NCBI RefSeq assembly: GCF_902635505.1
Contig: NC_045429.1
Span: 426,897,669-426,961,668, forward strand
Direction: 5' to 3'
Origin: Sarcophilus harrisii
Taxonomy: Eukaryota; Chordata; Mammalia; Dasyuromorphia; Dasyuridae
Length of the DNA: 64,000 bases
Position numbers and translations under genes: made by a program. Positions 45,875 to 58,559 of the stretch are shown piece by piece; positions within the stretch are counted from its first letter, which is position 1; every line of letters starts with the position of its first letter. The notes under the pieces are model-generated. The model saw only the letters and a list, made by a program, of their open reading frames with translations. It did no database searches and was not told where the DNA came from.

Positions 45875-46040
45875 CCATAAGAGTCTGGATTTGAATTCTT
45901 GTTCTTCAGCACTTATTATTTGTGTGATGAGGAACAAAATACTTAATCTCTATGGGCCTCAATGTTAACATCTATAAGCTGGAAGAATTTGAATAGATGA
46001 CCTTGGGATTTTTTCAGCGCTAAATCTGTGATTTTATAAA
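45875..46040 (+). repeat. MIR-type SINE
   Basis: GAGTCTGGATTTGAATTCTT, GTGATGAGGAACAAAATACT and CTCTATGGGCCTCAATGTTA in sense. Confidence 0.6.
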
Positions 46041-47346
46041 GTGAGAGAAGAAATCCTTGATAATACAAAAATGAGATTAGAAATCATTGAGTGTAGAATT
46101 TACTATAGTTTTGATTACTGACCCAATCTGAATTTACATCCAACTAATCGGAACTGTGAGGACTATTCTAATTTCTTCAAGAATTATTTCATCTTTATGT
46201 AATTGCTGGCTCTCTTTGGGATTTTGTATATCTAAAGTAGATTTCTGGTTATAAAGTGTCAAGAGTAGTGTGACTTCTAGTTCATTGCTTTCAGACTGAT
46301 GAAGTAGGCAGTTTGAATGATCACCTTCCCTGTTTATACATGGCATTTAAGTTACTAGAGTCCAATAGAGACAGTTTCTGTATGGAAGGTTTGTAACTAA
46401 ACTTGAGCACCCTTTTCAAGAAAGAAGAATTGATAGTTTGGTCAGAACAGAAAGAGAGGTCAGTTTTATGTGGTAGATAGACTCAGATGTCAAATTGGTT
46501 AGAGGACAGATGTGTGTGTTTTGTGGGATATCCATAGGAGGTTCCCCTTGGGCCATTTGCCCAGTAGTTTTTGCTACCTGGATCCTCCTCTTGTTAAGGT
46601 AGATTATTGGGTAAATTTTGTAGAACTTGGTTCGATTTCTGGATGTTGTGATTTAATTTTTGCCTGTTTTGTGTACACACTGACATTGGGGAAAGAATAA
46701 AGACACAGACTTCTGTAGAATCCAAGTGAAAAATGGTGTGTGTGTATATATATATATATATTCCAGTTCAGATTGAATAGACCAGGCTTTGAGTGGAAAT
46801 CATACAGGAAAGAGATAAGGTGAATTGCAATAGATGGGGAAAATGAAGCAAATGGGTAGAAAGTTTTTTTCAATCTCAGTATCAGATAGACGATGCAGAG
46901 AAAAACATGATTTGGTATGAAGAGAAATTCCATTTAATTTTTAAGGAAATGATTTCCTCTAGAAGAAATTAAATACTGCAGTGAGAAGGGTAGGCTGTTT
47001 GTAGGATATGTGTACATATCAGAGAGTAATAAAAAGTACATCCATTAAATTGTACTCTGAAAACTAAAGAGATGAATTTGTAAAAAATTCCATTTAACAG
47101 AATTCCCCTGGGGTTACAAAGGACAATCGTTCTGTTCACATAGCAGGAGACACTTGTACTGGGCTTTGTACATAAATAGTTCAGATGAGGAAATTGGACT
47201 CTTTAGCCTAAAAAGCTTTGCTTCCCTCTTGACTTTCTCTGTTTCTCATACACTGTATAGCTGTTATATATAGGATTGCAGACCTCTCGCCTGTTTCTTG
47301 TAGATTTTTCGTTGATATGTTTTCATATCAAGATTTGTAAAGACAT

Positions 47347-47371
47347 TTTTTTTTTTTTTTTTTTTTTTTTT
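47347..47371 (+). repeat. T25 run
   Basis: Poly-T in intron 1, about 250 bases before exon 2. Confidence 0.9.
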
Positions 47372-47541
47372 GCGCACAAACCAGTTGTTTTTTTTTCCCC
47401 CCCAAGTCTTTCATGGATTAGTTATTTAAATCTGTTCCAAGTAACTAGAATAAGGTTGTATTATAATAGAGAGTAAGAGATTTTGCCCATAGTGGAACAC
47501 ACAGATGTGTCTAGAGTCTCCCTCTCTTTCTGTTGCCTTGA

Positions 47542-47916
<375 letters not shown>

Positions 47917-48073
47917 TAATGTTCTTAGAACAACAATATGAAACGTCTGTCTTTGACACATAGTGGTTTCCTTTTGTTCCTGCTAAGAAAGCGGTACCTA
48001 CAGAAGTAATAGATTTTGGGTAGTCAGGTTTGCTCTAGTTGGGAATATTTCAGTACTTCTCCCTATCTTTCTT

Positions 48074-48109
48074 GATCTCTCTCTCTCTCGCTCTCTCTCG
48101 CTCTCTCTT

Positions 48110-48154
<45 letters not shown>

Positions 48155-48198
48155 GTCTCTGTCTCTGTCTCTGTCTCTGTCTCTGTCTCTGTCTCTCA
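48074..48198 (+). repeat. Compound (TC)n and (TCTCTG)n repeat
   Basis: About 125 bases of CT repeats followed by at least ten TCTCTG or TCTGTC hexamers, 220 bases after the exon 2 donor. Confidence 0.95.
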
Positions 48199-50664
48199 AT
48201 ATACTTCTAATTTATTTCCTCCCCAAAAGCTCTTACCTGGCTTGTGTTCTGGTATTTTGTAAATATTTATAGGATTTAAAAATTGTTGTTTCTGTTTACT
48301 TCAAGTAGTCTTTTCCTTCCTCTTGTTTATAAGGGGATAAAGCATGATCAGTTGAAAAAAAGTGGTATCCCTAGATTATCCATAGCCCTAACCATTTTAC
48401 TTCACATCCTTCTAGTTTGAAAAATCTTAAGTTTTCATTGTCTTCCTTTTGGCAATATGGTGCTGCTAGTATTTAGCACTGGGTTTTTGCAGGGTCCTGA
48501 TTGCACTGTAAATGTAACACACATGAATTATTTTACACATTTCCAATCTGTTGCTGTTCTTCCAGAGATGTAGAAAACTCATCCCAAATCCTGGGTGATG
48601 TATTCCAGCGCATTTCCTGGTACCTTTGTTTGCTCTTAAAAATCTCATTGTCAGTGATAGCCTAATCTTCTTGATTTTTCTCTTGACTACAATTATACTT
48701 TATTTACCCATGATCAAATGAAGGGGTAGTGTTGATGAGAAATATTCATTATTCTTTGTGGGAAATGCAATGGGTTATATTATTTTCTGGCAATCAGGCC
48801 ATCTATGTTTAAGAAGGCCTGAAGGCTGTATTTGTATCTCAGCCTGTGAGTCAGCCATTTTGGGGGAGTGAACTAGAGACTTGTAGTGAATTCATTCTGG
48901 TGACAGGAGTAGTAGTTCAAAATACAGTTAGAGAAATTGCAAAAAAATTGCTTCATTCTTGACAGAATTTTGTTGTTCAGTGAAATATATTATTAGCCAA
49001 TGGATTCAGTGTCATATTTCTGTGCTTTGGGGGAACCACATGTTCAAAGCCCAGAGTTTTGTTCTTTACAAGTATTTCAGTTGGTTCAATCAGGATATTT
49101 GTTACATACTTGTTTTATGGTGATATGACAAGTACAAGAAATCAGTTTCTAAGTCAGAGAGACTGGGACAAACAAACTTTTGAGGATATGCCTGGAATTT
49201 GGGGGAATCTCTCCCCAGAAAAGATAGTGGATTTGATATCTAAAAATAACTTATTTTTGATTAGTGGTGCCTGAGCAATCAGTAATACTTAATTCTGACT
49301 CATTGTCCTATAGAAAGAAGAAGTAATATGGTTTCATTCATTCCCCATTTTAAGTTAAGGTTGCTCGAGAACATGTTCTTGTCCTTATTCTCTTATCCTT
49401 TTAAGTTCTCAAGGAGCTTTTTAGCAAGATATGATAAGCACTAATTTCATGGAGTTTTCTCCCAAAGCAATTGATAACCTCATCTTGTGTTGTCCTTACA
49501 AGCATTTTGTGAGTTGCACCCTGGAGAAGTAGAAGCATCAACAGAAAGGCCAGTTTTTAGCTTTTTAGTCGATTTTGTGGCATTTATATTCACATGGCAT
49601 TGGGAATGGGTTTGCTGGTCATCAAGCTCATCCAACCATCATTCATACCAGCTTTTTCTTTTGGGTGCTAGATGAAGCTTGGAGGCTGTTACCATGACAG
49701 AACTCCAGTTTCTAGCAATTTCTTTACCTTTTGTGGATTGCTTAGACTTGAGAAGGGCTTGTCTTCTGCAATGTGTCCAGGGGTATTACAGACCTTTGGG
49801 GAGAGTAAAACATTTTAAAAGTCCCCCACATAGAAGCTTTTAAGACAAGTTTTAAGACAAGGTTTGGGATTGGATGCAGAAACCCAACAGATAGTTCTGG
49901 GATCTTGTTCCTGCCAGCGATTTGCACGCCTTCTAAGCAGTTATCAGTCACCATCTCCTGGCTTTCATCCCCTAGAACTATGTCATGGGGGTGGGGAAGG
50001 GAAATGGCACAGCATGAACCTTCAGTATTTAGACATTGAGAAATTCACAAATCATTTTGAAGCTGAAAACTGAAACTCTTGCCTTATAAACTACAGGAAG
50101 AAAGATTTAAAAATAGACTTACTGACCAGATCAGTTTTTCCTTTCCTCCACCCATCTCTCTTCTTGGTATTCCTTACCAAGGGAACCAAGCATGCTGAAA
50201 ATTTTCAGCCTCAGACATTTGACGCAGTAGCCTGTATCAACATGATAGTTCTTGTAGGAAAGGGTAGATGGTCTTACCAAATAAAGGGAAGATGAGCAGT
50301 GATCATTGACTGGCTCTGTTAGTAAGCCTCCCAGGCCAAAGGCTGAACTGAACTGGGAAGGTCCCAGAAGTATTGCCTGCCTTTCTTGATCTCTTAGTAT
50401 GCAGTGATGAATTAGCTCATATTAAATCATTTTCATCCTTCCTGTCCAGAGCTGGGAAGTATTTTCCTGTGGAGACTATGACACATAAGCCTGTTGTTAG
50501 TATCTCTAAGCGGAGACTTAGTGAATTTAGTCATTTTTGTAGATGAGTGTGTTAACATTAAGGGAATAATTCTAGCTGATTCTTTATTAATTTTAAAGAC
50601 TAGAGAAGAAAATAAGCATTGCAATGATGCATATATGTTCTTCTCTTACTGAACAGTTCATTTT

Positions 50665-51074
50665 TAAATTTTTTTATTTTATAGCTTTTTATTGACAGAA
50701 CATATGCATGGGTAATTTTGACAACATTGTCCCTTGCACTCACTTCTGTTTAAACTTTTCTCCTCCCTTCCTCTACCCCTTCCCCTAGATGGCAGGCAAT
50801 CTTATACATGTTAAATATGTTAAAGTATACCTTAGATACAATCTGTGTGTGCAGATTCGTACACTTCTCTTCTTGCACAAGAAAAATTGTATTCTGAAGG
50901 TAAAAAAACCCTGGGAAGAAAAACAAAAATGCAAGTAGTCCACATTCATTTTCTTCTCTAGGTATAGATGATTCTGTCCATCATTGTTTAATTGGAACTG
51001 AATTGGATCTTCTCTTTGTTGAAGATGTTTACATTCCATCAGAATACATCCTCATACAGTATTGTTGTTGAAGT
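50665..51074 (-). mobile_element. 5'-truncated L1 3' end with target duplication
   Basis: T-rich start, ATAGCTTTTTATTGACAGAA, CCTAGATGGCAGGCAATCTT, TTGCACAAGAAAAATTGTAT, up to CATCAGAATACATCCTCATA near the ORF2 end. Flanked by TGAACAGTTCATTTT at 50650-50664 and 51075-51089, 15 bases identical. Confidence 0.85.
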
Positions 51075-51102
51075 TGAACAGTTCATTTTAAGGAGCATTA
51101 GG

Positions 51103-51267
51103 GTTTTTTTTTTTGTTTTTTTTTTTGGCTGAGACAGTGGGGATTATTAAGTGACTTGTCCAGGGTCCCACAGCTAGGGAGTGTTAAGTGTCTGAGACCA
51201 GATTTGAACTCAGGTTTTCTTAACTTTAGGGTTAGTGCTCTATCTACTGCACCATGTAGCTGCCACT
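51103..51267 (-). repeat. Marsupial SINE
   Basis: T-run, TTATTAAGTGACTTGTCCAG, CCCACAGCTAGGGAGTGTTA, GATTTGAACTCAGGTTTTCT, CTCTATCTACTGCACCATGT. Short flanking repeat CATTAGG at 51096-51102 and 51268-51274. Confidence 0.85.
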
Positions 51268-52184
51268 CATTAGGTATTTTTAAAAAACTGTTTGGTTCTT
51301 AAGGGAGCCCAACCCACTTGCCATAAAACATTGATGTCAGTTGTCCCTACTTCTGCTGGGTCTTTTGCTCTTAATTTCATTTTCTAAAGGGATGAGAATG
51401 TGATGAAGAGATTATTTTATCTCAAACTTCTTACATTTGGGATCTTCTGTATATCACATTGCTTTATGAGTCTCCAGTGTTGCAGGTCTTACTTCTTTTA
51501 GGAAATGTTTTGTTGGCACTGAGAGATGTCTAGGTTACCCTCCAGGTAGTGCTCTTATATCCTATCCTTGTGCATCTAACTTCAAGGAGGCCTCAATTGG
51601 GAGAACTGAAGAGTATAGAGGAAGCTCTAACTCAATAGGTTTTATCAAAAACTTCCTACTTGAAGGTCATTGAAAAGCTAAATATATGTCTTTGAGTAAG
51701 AATATTACCAGCTAGTTTATTTCTCCCTTTCTTTCTCTCATGAGAAACTGTCAACAGTGTTAAGTTAGTTTTTATGGTAGGTTTTTAAAGCAGATAAAGA
51801 ATTGAATTACTAACAATGTTCAAAATGTAGCCTTAGGTTGACAATTTGGAAAGAGGATTCTTCTGGCTAATGATATAGATTTGATTGGAGTCCCTGTAAA
51901 GAGGAGAGGGACTAATAACCTAATGAAAGAGTATTTCGTTTCCTTACCCCACCCCACCACTCTTTCCATGATCATTCTTGGAAGGCACTAAAAAATACTT
52001 GTCAGGGATGAAAGTGGATAATACCCCCAGATATGTAACCGAAAAATATGGAACACTTTACTTTGAACTACAATTTAGAACAAAAATAAAAGGAAACTTT
52101 TATATTGGTAGTGCTCACAGTTACCCTTAGTAATCTTCGGAGAGTGTCACTTTTCTTTTTAGAGGGAAGTGGATGGATGGATAG

Positions 52185-52460
52185 ATGGATGAAATAAGTA
52201 TTTATTAAGTATCTATTATGTGCCAGGTGCTTATACTAAACACTTAACAGATATTTTATTTGATCTTTACAAGAAAGCTTGGGAGATAGGTGCTATTATT
52301 ATTATCCCCATTTTACAAATAAAGAAACTGAGCTAAATAGAGTATAAATTACTTTCTCCAGGATAACATAGCCATTATGCTAGATAATCCATATATCTAC
52401 ATAACAGGATCTGGTCTTCCTAACTCCAGGTCCTGCATTCTGTTCACTGAGCCACCTAAG
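52185..52460 (-). repeat. MIR SINE
   Basis: ATTATGTGCCAGGTGCTTAT, TATTATCCCCATTTTACAAA, AAAGAAACTGAGCTAAATAG and CTAACTCCAGGTCCTGCATT in antisense, nearly full length. Confidence 0.8.
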
Positions 52461-52479
52461 CTATGAGAGTCTCTAATTG

Positions 52480-52690
52480 GTATAGAATATAGTAATTGAA
52501 ATCCCAAGACTGGTTCAAATACTGCCTAGAGTACTTATTAACTATGTGATCCTGGACATATCTCTGTGTTTTACTTTCTTCCTCTATAAAAAGAGGATAA
52601 TAATAGCTTCTGCCCCACAGAGTTGTTGTAAGGATTAGATGAGTTGACATATGGAAAGTGCTTTATAAACCGTAACTCCCTATTATTAGT
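52480..52690 (+). repeat. MIR SINE
   Basis: CAAGACTGGTTCAAATACTG, AACTATGTGATCCTGGACAT, GAGTTGTTGTAAGGATTAGA and GAAAGTGCTTTATAAACCGT in sense, directly after the antisense copy. Confidence 0.8.
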
Positions 52691-53399
52691 GAGGGGTGTA
52701 TGATGGAATCATATCTATGTATTAAGGGCTTTGTTTGGGTTATTTTGAAAGGCAATATTGCTTGAAATCTTCAAAAATGTTTTGCAAATCAAAGCAGAGC
52801 TTGCACTTATACTGTAGAGTTTTCACTCTAAATTGCTATGGCCTTGGCTGTCGAGTATTTCTGGTCGGCAAGGACATGGCGTATTTGTTGGCTGAATATG
52901 TTTCCAGGCTCTTTGTCTCCTCATTGTGGTGACAGTTTAATAAGAAAAATTACAGGGAAAGTCACTGTCTTCTGTCCATTTCCCATTTAAAACATTTTTA
53001 TAATCAACATCTCAATGAAACCAAAGATGTTAGGTGTTTTTTCTTCATTTATTCATTCTTCCAACTTGAGCATACTTTGCTCTTTGTTCTAGCCAGTTAT
53101 TGAACAGATTGCACATAGACAACTGATATTGAAATGGCTTCTGTGTCTGTGTTCTGAGATAGACTCATTTTCATTTTTTATTATCTTGTTGCTTATTACA
53201 TCTAGTACTTTCTGACTCTTGGGAAAAAGCATTTATTAGACCAATTCTACCTCCATAACATCTCTTTCCTTTGTATTCTCCTCTTTGATTATACTACCAG
53301 CTTGTTCTTCTGTTACCAGGCTCTCCTCTTCTCTAACTAGTCCATTACACAGTTGCTTAAAGAATTCTTTTTAAATTTCTTTTTAAAAAATTAAGTTTA

Positions 53400-54455
53400 T
53401 CACTATCTTTGTTTTTTCGTCAACAATATTTTCTGCAGTGTTTTTCTCCTTATCCCTGTGTAAAGAGAGCCATTCTTTATAATGATATATGAAAATAGGA
53501 AGGAAGAAAAATTAAACATATCAAAAAAGTTTGACATTCTATGTGGCACCCTATGTCCATGTCCCTCCATTTCTTTAAAGGTGCAGGGATAGGTTTCTTC
53601 TCTATTTTTTCCTTGAGGCCAAGCTTAGTCCATATAATTTCATAGCATTCAGTTTCAATTGTTATTTTTATTCCTTCTATTTTTTGTATTATAGCAGTAT
53701 ATATTGTTTTCCCAATTTTGCTTGTCTTTCCATGAATCTCAATTCATCATGCCTGTAATTTGTTACAGCACAGTAATATTCCATTGCATTGCAATTTGTT
53801 TAACTGTAGCCCATTCATTGAGCATATGCTTTGTTTCTAGTTTTTTGTTGTTACAGAAAGAATTGCTATAAATATTTTGATGCATATGGGACCTTTTTGG
53901 GAGTCATTGATCTTCTTGAGATGGGGTGGTGGTAGTAATAGGCCTAACAGTGGTATTTCTGAGTTAAAGGGTATGGATATTTTAGTCACTTTCTTTGCAT
54001 AATGGTAAACAATGTTTTCCAGAACAGGTGAAATAATTTATAGTTCCATCAACAAATCATTACTGTGTCCATCTTTCCACAGTCTCTCTATTATTGACTT
54101 TTCCTTTTTTTTCCCCTCATTTTTGCTAATTACTACATGTGAAATGAGACCTCAAGGTTGCTTTGATTTGTGTTTCTCTTACTGAGGATTTGAAACATTC
54201 TTTCATACAGCAGTTAATAATTTGAGAAATATTTCTATCCTTTGATCATTTATCTTTTGGGAAATGGCTTTTGATCCTACATTTTTGTTAGTTGGATATA
54301 TATTTTGAAATCAGACTTCTTATTGGAGACACTTGAGATAAAGATTTTTCCCTAGTTGACTACTCCCCTTTTAATCCTACTTGCATTAATTTTGTTTTTG
54401 CAAAAGCTTTTCAATTTCATGTAATCAAAATTATCTATTCTGCCTTGATAATCAT
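53400..54455 (-). mobile_element. L1 fragment (older subfamily), 3' UTR and ORF2 C-terminal region
   Basis: Antisense order: a GGCACCCTATGTCCATGTCC block, TTACAGCACAGTAATATTCC, AGAAAGAATTGCTATAAATA, GATGCATATGGGACCTTTTT, TAGTTCCATCAACAAATCAT, ATCCTTTGATCATTTATCTT and AAGCTTTTCAATTTCATGTA. Confidence 0.75.
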
Positions 54456-54990
54456 CATATTCCTTAGCCTGACATTTAAAGCTTTCCACAATTTGACTAC
54501 AACCTACCTTTACATTGCTTCCTTTTACCAATAATATGTTTTAGCCAGACTAGATTACTTACTTTACCTCAATGCCTTCTCCCATCTCTGCTATCCTCCA
54601 TTTCTAGAAAATAATACATTCTCATTTCTGCCAGTTTTACAATTTATATCTTTAAGGCTCAATTTTGTTGTCATTTCTTCTTGAATCTCTGGATCAAATC
54701 CTCTATCCATTCTGCCCTAAACTTTTTTCCCTCTTCAAATTATCCTAAAACATTTTATCTTTATTTCCCCTTTCCTACTATTATACTCGACTTACATTAT
54801 CCCTGTCTATTTATATATCATATTGCCCCTATAAAGTTTAAACTTATTGATGGGAAGAACTCCCTCTTCCCCCCCCCCCCCCCCCCCCCCCCCCAGTCTT
54901 CCTCTTGGCACCTACCCCCATCACAGTGCTGTGGCATAAGGAAGATACTTTATGAAAGTCTACTAGGCATGGGACTTCTGAGTAGCATGT
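54456..54990 (+). mobile_element. L2 LINE relic
   Basis: GCCTGACATTTAAAGCTTTC, CAATTTGACTACAACCTACC and a CTTCTTGAATCTCTGGATCA block are L2 in sense. A 26-base C run lies inside it. Confidence 0.6.
54869..54894 (+). repeat. C26 homopolymer
   Basis: Twenty-six consecutive C, the complement being a G26 run. Confidence 0.9.
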
Positions 54991-56211
54991 ACATTCTGTC
55001 TTCTTTGATTTCATGATCCAGAACTATATTAATTTTTGCCATATTTCTTTATATTCATATTGACATTGAAATTACCAGTTCATTAATAATTTCTCAATTT
55101 TTAAAGTCCATTTTTAATCTATTTATTATGTGTTGGTGTATAAACTGCAACTGTCATCCTGGGGCTCTGTTTGCTTATTGTAATTTTTAGCACTTTTCAG
55201 TGAGATGACCAAGAGTCCTGTGAAAGATGCTTCTTGTTATTTTAGACACTTGGGGAAATCAACTTTGTTGCCTCATTTTTTGGTCCTTCAAGAAGCAGCT
55301 GTAAACCATCATTCTATTTAGCCTTAACTTTTAAAAAAATGCTTTATTTAAACACTTGAGAGGAAAGTTATAGGGTAAAAAATTAGAAGAATCAGATCAG
55401 GAATCTTTTTCACAATTATGGTTACAATGTGAAAGATCATAAAAGACACAATGAAAAGTTCTAACTACATAAAACTTAAAAAGTTTTTGTGCTAATAATA
55501 TCAATGAAGGTAGAATAAGAAGAAAAACTAAGAGGAGGGGAAGTATTTTTTTATCAAGTCTCACTGAGAAAAATTTGATAGCCAGATAAGGAATTTATCA
55601 CATAAATATCATTTGAGCCATTAACCAATAGATAAGTAGTAAAAAGATCTGAAAAGTTTTCAAATGAAAATTTTCAAACTATAAATGATTATATGATAAC
55701 GTGCTTCTAATCATTAATATTAATACATACTAAAATAAGTCAGGAGACACCTGCTTCTCATTCCTTTGTAAATGAGAGTTCTGCAGCTATAGAACATTTC
55801 ATATATTTTTCAGACTATTTCAAAGTACTGATCAGTTTTGATAATTGTTTTTTTTTTCTTCCTCTTTTTTTCCCCCTCTTTAAAAAATATTCTTTGTTCT
55901 ATGAGACAGCTTTCTGTGAGATCCAGGAGAGGAAGAGGAGAGGAAGAGAGAATAGTAGACATTTAAGTGATGTAAAAACAAAAGATAAAAATAAAATAAA
56001 TACAATAATCTCATATCATACAAATTGATAGAGATGACTACAAAAACATGGAATAGCACATGTTAGAGAGCCTATGGGAAGACAGGTTTACCAATTCCCT
56101 GTAGAGGATCTCTGAATTGTTTCAGCTGTTCTATATTTCAATTCAAATTATGTAGGAAATGTGGTTAAGCTGTTGCTTTTGACTTAACAATTCTAATTCT
56201 AAGTTTATACT

Positions 56212-56213
<2 letters not shown>

Positions 56214-56244
<31 letters not shown>

Positions 56245-56450
56245 CAACAGGAGATGAACAAGAGAAACAAAGGTCCAATATTTACTAATGTGTAGGAGCA
56301 GAATGCTGGGGTAGGAGTCTTATCTAGTTGCAGATGCTGGTTAGCAGTGTGACTTCAGACAAATCAGTTAACTTCTGTTGCCCTTTGTTTTCTCAACTGT
56401 AAAATAGGACCTACCTCCTAAGGTGTTGTCAGGTGACAGTAAAGAATTGG
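56214..56450 (+). repeat. A28 run and MIR SINE
   Basis: Poly-A at 56214-56241. The MIR from about 56310 shows AGCAGTGTGACTTCAGACAA, CAGTTAACTTCTGTTGCCCT and TTTTCTCAACTGTAAAATAG in sense. Confidence 0.7.
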
Positions 56451-56719
56451 GAATGAAGTAACTCCCCATTACTGGGGATTGGTTGAAAAACATGGGGCAC
56501 AAACATAGTGTTAGGCCATAAGAGAGAGTGAATATGTCTGGTTGAAAGTTCCATTGAACTTCTGAAATTTCTGAAAGCCAGTATAAAAATAAATATACAA
56601 AGCTCAGATTCAGGTGATGACCAAGCATTTATTAAGCATCTCCATCTGCTGCATGTCATACTAGGAATTCATAAATCAAGGTGAAGAAATCCTTGCTTTA
56701 AAGCACTTCATACTCCACC

Positions 56720-57255
56720 AGTCAACAAGTGTTTACCAAACTTGCTGACTATGCTATCATTCTGGAGAGTAATTTGGAACTGTACCCAAAGGGCTATAAA
56801 ATTGTACATATCCTTTGATACCCAGCATACCACTACTAGGTCTGTATCCCAAAGAGATCAAAGAAAAAAGGGAAAAAAATTGTATATGCAAAAATACTTT
56901 TAGCAGCTATTTTTTTTTTTTTTTTTTTTTTTTGTGGTATCAAAGAATTGAAAATGGATGGGGATACCTATCAATTAGAAGTTGCGGTATGTGATTTATT
57001 TGAGTACTCTTGTGCTATGAGAAATGATAAGCAGAATGGTTTCAGAATAATCTAGCAAAACTTATATGAATTAATGCAAAGTGAAATGAGCAGAACTAGA
57101 AGAACATTGTACACAGTAATAGCACTATTGTAAGGATAATCAGCTGTGAAAGACTTGGTTGCTTTGATTAAGATAATCCATGACACTTCCAAATGACCCA
57201 TAATAAAAAATGCCATCCATCTCCAGAGAAAAAACTGATGAATTTTGAGTGCAGA
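56720..57255 (+). mobile_element. L1 3' fragment
   Basis: Sense L1 ORF2 C-terminal region: CATTCTGGAGAGTAATTTGG, CCCAAAGGGCTATAAAATTG, CTAGGTCTGTATCCCAAAGA, a T-run, then TGCAAAGTGAAATGAGCAGA and AGAAGAACATTGTACACAGT. Ends near 57255, where another L1 piece begins. Confidence 0.75.
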
Positions 57256-58325
57256 TTTTAGCAGATATGAAATAAACCCACACAAATCATCATCATTTCT
57301 ATATATCGCCAATAAAACCGTGCAAGAAGACATAGTAAGAGAAACCTTATTTAAAATAATTGTAGACAGTATAAAATACCTGAGAATATACCTACCAAAG
57401 CAAACCCAGGCACTATATGAATAGAATTTTAAAACATTTTTATACAAATTAAATCAGATCCAAATAATTGGAAAATATTAATTGTTCATGACTAGACTGA
57501 GATAATATAATAAAGACAATTCCTCCTAAACCAATCTACTTATTCAGTGTCATCCCAGTTAAATTGCTAAAAAATTATTTTATTGAGCTTGAAAAAATAA
57601 CAAATTATTATCATCATCATCATCATCGTCATCATTTGGAAGAACAGAAAGTCAAGAATATCAAGGGAATTAATGGGGGGAAAAAAAAACAACTTAAAGG
57701 AGGTTTACCAGTACCAGATCTTAAATTATATTATAAAGCAGTAATTATCAAAACTTGTTTTGGCTAAGAAATAGAAAGTTAAATCAGTAGAACTGAGTGC
57801 ACATACACTCAGTATGTGTGTCACATAGACAGTAGCAAGTGATCATAGTAATCTTGTATTTGACAAATGTAAAGATTTAAGCTTTTGGGATAAAAACACA
57901 TTATTTGGTAAAAAATTGTTGGGAAAGCAGTCTGGCAGAAATTGGGCATAGACCATTATCTTAATTTACTACTACAGTGTCAAAATAGATATATGACCTA
58001 AATAGAAAGAGGAAGATAATTGTAAGAAAATTAGAACATGGAGCATATTCCCTATCAGATATATGGATAGGAGAACAATTTATGAATAAATAAGATACAA
58101 CATTGTGAAGTGTAAAATGGATAATTTTGATTACATTAAATTAAAACTATTTTGTAGAGAAACAAAAGCAATGTAGCCAAGATTAGAAGGAAGACAAAAA
58201 ATTTTTAAGAGTGTTTCTAAGATAAAGGTCTTGTATCTCAAGTGTGTAAAGAACTTTGTCAAGTTTTTAAGAATGTGAATCATTCATTCCTCAATTGATA
58301 AACGGTCAAAGGATATGCATAGGCA
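57256..58325 (+). mobile_element. L1 ORF2 central fragment
   Basis: Codes in sense for stretches like YLRIYLPKQTQALYE, then LKNYFIELEKITN and GGLPVPDLKLYYKAVIIKTC, equivalent to human L1 ORF2p GGITLPDFKLYYRAIVTKTA. It continues to a GGTCAAAGGATATGCA block (KDMN region). Several frames are interrupted. An ATC repeat lies within it at 57608-57636. Confidence 0.8.
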
Positions 58326-58559
58326 GGTTTTTGTTTTTTGTTTTTTGCCCATCTCCAAAGAACTTTATTTCAAGAGACAAAAGTAGAGAGTAAGTGAAAA
58401 CATATCCAATTTAATATCTAATGAAATACATCATAGCCAAGAGCCAGGAAATATTCTGTGCCTGGCCTGTGCTTTTCATCCCTCCCATACCTAACCCCCT
58501 AAATTTAACCAACTGGAATTCTTTTATCTTTTTTTTTTTTAATTTTCAAAAAATTTTAA

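Noticed and set aside
57564-57767. Poly-His open frame that could look like a novel small protein
   Set aside because: It is L1 ORF2 with an inserted ATC repeat.
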